Origin: an uncultured Bacilli bacterium
GTDB lineage: Bacteria > Bacillota_I > Bacilli_A > ML615J-28 > CAG-698
NCBI GenBank assembly: GCA_947627395.1
Contig: CANQVW010000052.1
Location: 1-10,219 of the forward strand
Reading direction: 5' to 3'
Length of the DNA stretch: 10,219 nt
The notes below the pieces were generated by a model. It was not told where the DNA came from, searched no databases, and saw only the letters and a program-made list of their open reading frames with translations. This document shows, piece after piece, positions 7,028 through 10,219 of the stretch. Each line of letters begins with the position of its first letter. The first letter of the stretch is position 1. The translations under genes were made by a program, and so were the position numbers.

Positions 7028-9037
7028 ATGAAAGCATTAATATTAAATTCAGGATTAGGTCATCGAATGGGTGTATTGACAAGTAATCATCCTAAATGTA
7101 TGACTGAGATTTCATATAATGAAACTATATTAAGTAGACAATTAAAATTACTTTTAGATGCTGGTATTACAGAAGTAATCATTACTACAGGTTATTTTAA
7201 TGAAGTTTTAATTGATTATTGTAATTCACTTGATTTACCTATTGATTTTACTTTTGTTAATAATCCAATATATGATAAAACAAATTATATATATTCTATT
7301 TATTGTGCAAAAGAATATCTAGAAAATCAAGATATTATTATGATGCATGGTGATTTAGTATTTGAATCAAGTGTACTTGATATGTTAATTGAAAGTAATA
7401 GCAGTGTAATGACAGTAAGTTCTACTTTAGAGTTACCAGAAAAAGATTTTAAATCAGTAATTCATAATCATCATATTGATAAAGTTGGTATTGAGTTTTT
7501 TGATGATGCATATGCTTCTCAACCTTTATATAAATTATATCAAAATGATTGGAATATATGGTTAGATAAAATAGGTGAATATTGTGAAAAGGGAAATGTT
7601 AATTGCTATGCTGAAAAGGCATTAAATGATATATCAAACCATATAAATATTCTTCCTTTAGATGTTAAAGATTTACTATGTCAAGAAATTGATACACCCA
7701 ATGATTTAAATATTGTTTCTAAAAAATTAAAGGAAATAGAAAATAAAACTGTTTATATGTGTTTTTCTACGGATATGGTTCATAGTGGTCATATAGCTAT
7801 TATTAAAAAAGCTTCTAAACTTGGTAAATTAATTATCGGTGTTTTATCTGATGAAGCCGTGGCAAGTTACAAACGTTATCCACTTCTACCCTTTGAGGAA
7901 CGTAAATCTATATTTTCAAATATTACGGGTGTATATAAAGTGATTGAACAAAAAACATTGAGTTATAAAGATAATATTCACTTACTACATCCTGATTATG
8001 TTGTTCATGGAGATGATTGGAAAGAAGGATTTCAAAAAACAATTAGAGATGAAGTCATTCACTTACTTTCAAAATATCATGGAAAACTAATTGAATTTCC
8101 TTATTCTAATCATCAAAAATATAAGGAATTAGAAAATAGGTCTAGAGCTCAACTTGCTATGCCTGATTATCGTAGAGGAAGACTTCGTAAACTAATTGAA
8201 ATGAAAAAATGTGTTAATGCCATTGAAGCACATAGTGGTATTACAGGATTGATTGCTGAAAAGACAGTTGTTCTTCAGGACGGAAAAACTTATCAATTTG
8301 ATGCCATGTGGATTAGTTCTTTATGTGATTCAACTGCAAAAGGTAAACCGGATATTGAACTTGTAGATATGACGTCAAGATTTAGAACGATTGATGATAT
8401 TATGGAAGTAACAACTAAACCTATTATCTTTGATGGTGATACAGGAGGGTTGACTGAACATTTCGTATATACTGTTAGAAGCTTAGAACGTATGGGTGTA
8501 TCAGCAATCATCATTGAAGATAAAACAGGACTGAAGAAAAATTCTTTATTTGGAACTGAAGTTAAACAAACTCAGGATACTATTGAAAACTTTACAAATA
8601 AAATAAGAGCAGGAAAAAAAGCACAAAAAACAAAAGAATTTATGATTTGTGCTCGTATTGAAAGTCTAATCTTAGAACAAGGAATGAAGGATGCATTAAC
8701 CAGAGCATTTGCTTATGTTGAAGCAGGTGCAGATGCCATCATGATTCATAGTAGAAAAAAAGATCCAACTGAAATATTTGAGTTTGTTGAAAAATTTAGA
8801 GAAAAAGACAAAACCACTCCAATTGTTGTTGTTCCAACATCTTTTAATACAGTAACTGAAGAGGAGTTTAAAACAAGAGGAGTTAATGTAGTCATATATG
8901 CTAATCAATTAACTAGAACAGGTTTTCCTGCTATGCAAAATGCAGCTAAAACAATCCTAGAACATCATAGAGCTAAAGAATGTGATGATATGTGTATGTC
9001 TATTAAAGAAATTATTACATTGATTCCAGAGGAATAA
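7028..9037 (+). CDS. pepM: Trifunctional-type fusion: PntC-like phosphonate cytidylyltransferase, TagD-fold cytidylyltransferase domain, and PEP phosphomutase
   Basis: The C-terminal domain (about 395-669) rearranges PEP to phosphonopyruvate, the committed step to C-P compounds. Its active site is complete by comparison with mussel PEP mutase: Trp428, Ser430, Asp442, Asp469 and Asp471 (DGDTGG), Glu497, Lys503, Asn505 and Ser506 in the EDK-x5-NS signature, Arg543 and His574. Residues 1-235 form an NTP-transferase domain: LNSGLGHRMG, PKCM, the metal-binding HGD at 107-109, and EIDTPND from 220. This resembles PntC, which makes CMP-phosphonates. The middle domain (about 240-375) is TagD-like, with HSGH at 252-255, LSDEAVASYKR and HGDDW at 327-331. 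However, the usual GISST motif is replaced by an unrelated FPYSNHQKYKEL, so it may be inactive. A perfect AAGGAG lies seven bases before the ATG. Two nucleotides separate the stop from the reductase gene. PepM is near certain; PntC specificity is inferred. Confidence 0.93.
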   Translation: MKALILNSGLGHRMGVLTSNHPKCMTEISYNETILSRQLKLLLDAGITEVIITTGYFNEVLIDYCNSLDLPIDFTFVNNPIYDKTNYIYSIYCAKEYLENQDIIMMHGDLVFESSVLDMLIESNSSVMTVSSTLELPEKDFKSVIHNHHIDKVGIEFFDDAYASQPLYKLYQNDWNIWLDKIGEYCEKGNVNCYAEKALNDISNHINILPLDVKDLLCQEIDTPNDLNIVSKKLKEIENKTVYMCFSTDMVHSGHIAIIKKASKLGKLIIGVLSDEAVASYKRYPLLPFEERKSIFSNITGVYKVIEQKTLSYKDNIHLLHPDYVVHGDDWKEGFQKTIRDEVIHLLSKYHGKLIEFPYSNHQKYKELENRSRAQLAMPDYRRGRLRKLIEMKKCVNAIEAHSGITGLIAEKTVVLQDGKTYQFDAMWISSLCDSTAKGKPDIELVDMTSRFRTIDDIMEVTTKPIIFDGDTGGLTEHFVYTVRSLERMGVSAIIIEDKTGLKKNSLFGTEVKQTQDTIENFTNKIRAGKKAQKTKEFMICARIESLILEQGMKDALTRAFAYVEAGADAIMIHSRKKDPTEIFEFVEKFREKDKTTPIVVVPTSFNTVTEEEFKTRGVNVVIYANQLTRTGFPAMQNAAKTILEHHRAKECDDMCMSIKEIITLIPEE

Positions 9038-9039
9038 AA

Positions 9040-10155
9040 ATGAATCAAAAAATTATTTCTAAAAAAGAATCCTATAAAGAATTAGAAAAAATATTCAAAC
9101 AAATTGGTTGTCATAAATATTTACTAGTATGTGATTCTTCTTTTCATTATTTAAATATAGATACATATTTAAATAGTATTTCTATTCCTTTTGTTTTATT
9201 TAATGATTTCACTTCTAATCCATTATATGAAGATGTTCAAAAAGGAATAGATATCTTGAATAACAACTATTGTGATACTATTGTTGCTATAGGGGGTGGA
9301 AGCTCAATAGATGTTGCAAAATGTATTAAATTATTTTCTAAGATGAAGAAAAATGAAAACTATCTAAAACAATCCTTTTTTGATAGTTCAATTCCCCTGA
9401 TTGCTATTCCAACAACAGCAGGTACTGGAAGTGAATCAACACATTATGCAGTAATATATTATAATAATGAAAAACAAAGTATAACACATGAAAGTATATT
9501 ACCTAATTATGCTATTTTAGAATCTAGTTTCTTAAAAACTTTACCAATATATCAAAAGAAATGTACACTTTTGGATGCATTGTGTCAAGCAATTGAATCA
9601 TGGTGGAGCATAAATTCAACTGATGAAAGTAAAAAATATTCTAAAATTGCTATCGAAAAGATTTTAAAACATATGGATAATTATATTTTGTTGAATGATG
9701 AAGTATCACAAAATGAAATATTAATTGCGGCCAATTACGCAGGTAGGGCAATTAATATAACTCAGACAACAGCAGCACATGCTATGAGTTATAAACTAAC
9801 CTCCCTGTATCATTTACCACATGGACATGCTGTTGCACTTTGTTTACCTAAAGTATGGAATTATATGATCCATCATTTAGATAAATGTATAGATGAAAGA
9901 GGTAGAAAATATTTAAATCAAGTATTTTATGATATTGCAAAGAGTATGAACTATAAAACACCAATGGATGCAATCCAAGGTTTTGAAAAAATTTTAGAAA
10001 AATATAATATTGAATATCCTATATCCTGTAATAGAAATAAGGATGTTGAAACATTGACAAAATCAATTAATTTAACTAGATTAAGAAATAATCCAATTAA
10101 ATTAGAAGATGATGTGATTCAAAAAATGTATCAATTAATAGTATATGGAGAATAA
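9040..10155 (+). CDS. Iron-containing alcohol dehydrogenase, probable phosphonoacetaldehyde reductase
   Basis: The likely reaction is NAD(P)H-dependent reduction of phosphonoacetaldehyde to 2-hydroxyethylphosphonate in the cytosol. The 371-residue length fits the type III alcohol dehydrogenase family. Visible features are the GGGSSID nucleotide loop at 85-91, the PTTAGTGSES segment, the metal-site region DALCQAIESWWS with Asp179, AAHAMSY with His247, and HLPHGHAVA with His261. The usual family ligand set is Asp plus three His; here the second position (DxxxH) is Gln183. A DALCQAIES-type sequence is, as I recall it, common in reductases of phosphonate clusters, so this may be a subfamily trait and not a defect. 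The gene starts 2 nt after pepM and is followed after 3 nt by phosphonopyruvate decarboxylase. That gives the PepM-reductase-Ppd order needed to make hydroxyethylphosphonate. Assignment rests on context plus family; a general alcohol dehydrogenase is the alternative. Confidence 0.85.
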   Translation: MNQKIISKKESYKELEKIFKQIGCHKYLLVCDSSFHYLNIDTYLNSISIPFVLFNDFTSNPLYEDVQKGIDILNNNYCDTIVAIGGGSSIDVAKCIKLFSKMKKNENYLKQSFFDSSIPLIAIPTTAGTGSESTHYAVIYYNNEKQSITHESILPNYAILESSFLKTLPIYQKKCTLLDALCQAIESWWSINSTDESKKYSKIAIEKILKHMDNYILLNDEVSQNEILIAANYAGRAINITQTTAAHAMSYKLTSLYHLPHGHAVALCLPKVWNYMIHHLDKCIDERGRKYLNQVFYDIAKSMNYKTPMDAIQGFEKILEKYNIEYPISCNRNKDVETLTKSINLTRLRNNPIKLEDDVIQKMYQLIVYGE

Positions 10156-10158
10156 ACT

Positions 10159-10219
10159 ATGAAATTAAACTTTCTTAAAGAATTTGATTTTTTCACAGGA
10201 GTACCCGATTCACAACTTA
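10159..10219 (+). CDS. Phosphonopyruvate decarboxylase, N-terminal 20 codons only (cut by window end)
   Basis: Only the first 20 residues are present. They include FFTGVPDSQ at residues 11-19, which matches the N-terminal FxTGVPDSLL signature of thiamine-diphosphate-dependent phosphonopyruvate decarboxylase. This enzyme makes the PEP mutase step effectively irreversible by converting phosphonopyruvate to phosphonoacetaldehyde and CO2. A GGAG lies at 10147-10150, eight bases before the ATG, inside the end of the reductase gene. Only 3 nt separate the two genes. The neighbours (PEP mutase fusion and a reductase) strongly support the call despite the short fragment. The thiamine-binding half is outside the window, so intactness cannot be judged. 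Confidence 0.85.
   Translation, partial: MKLNFLKEFDFFTGVPDSQL

Noticed and set aside
8293..8908. Two short - strand frames opposite the PEP mutase domain
   Set aside because: They are antisense to a domain with a complete active site and show no family features or ribosome sites.

Overview
The window is AT-rich, densely packed and coded entirely on the + strand. Strong AAGGAG-type ribosome binding sites, a TTG start and ATGA overlaps point to a low-G+C Gram-positive bacterium (Bacillota, perhaps a gut or oral anaerobe). That assignment is inferred from style and gene content; no taxonomic marker is present. The content is a cell-surface polysaccharide (capsule or secondary cell-wall glycan) locus joined to a phosphonate biosynthesis operon.

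Module A (start of window to 5928) is one tightly coupled operon. It contains, in order: the C-terminal part of a Wzy-type polymerase or O-antigen-ligase-like membrane protein; a stand-alone TagD-like cytidylyltransferase; an iron-sulfur protein of the F420 hydrogenase/dehydrogenase beta-subunit family; a LicD-family phosphotransferase; a polysaccharide-deacetylase-like protein; and a Wzx-type flippase. Gene junctions are a 14-nt overlap, a 4-nt gap, an ATGA overlap, a 2-nt gap and another ATGA overlap. No glycosyltransferase is visible, so the sugar-assembly genes presumably lie outside the window.

A 206-nt gap (5929-6134) with no convincing gene or terminator separates the modules.

Module B (6135 to the end) contains a second LicD protein and a three-domain fusion: a PntC-like nucleotidyltransferase, a TagD-fold cytidylyltransferase and PEP mutase. 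These are followed by an iron-type alcohol dehydrogenase that fits phosphonoacetaldehyde reductase, and by the first 20 codons of phosphonopyruvate decarboxylase. Read together, PEP is rearranged to phosphonopyruvate by PepM, decarboxylated to phosphonoacetaldehyde by Ppd, and reduced to 2-hydroxyethylphosphonate by the dehydrogenase. The product is probably activated as a CMP-phosphonate by the N-terminal PntC-like domain and placed on the glycan by the adjacent LicD protein. The PEP mutase active site is complete. The choice of hydroxyethyl- over aminoethylphosphonate is inferred from finding a reductase and no transaminase here; a transaminase could lie downstream.

The most interesting result is this predicted phosphonoglycan system, with two LicD transferases each paired with its own cytidylyltransferase in one locus.
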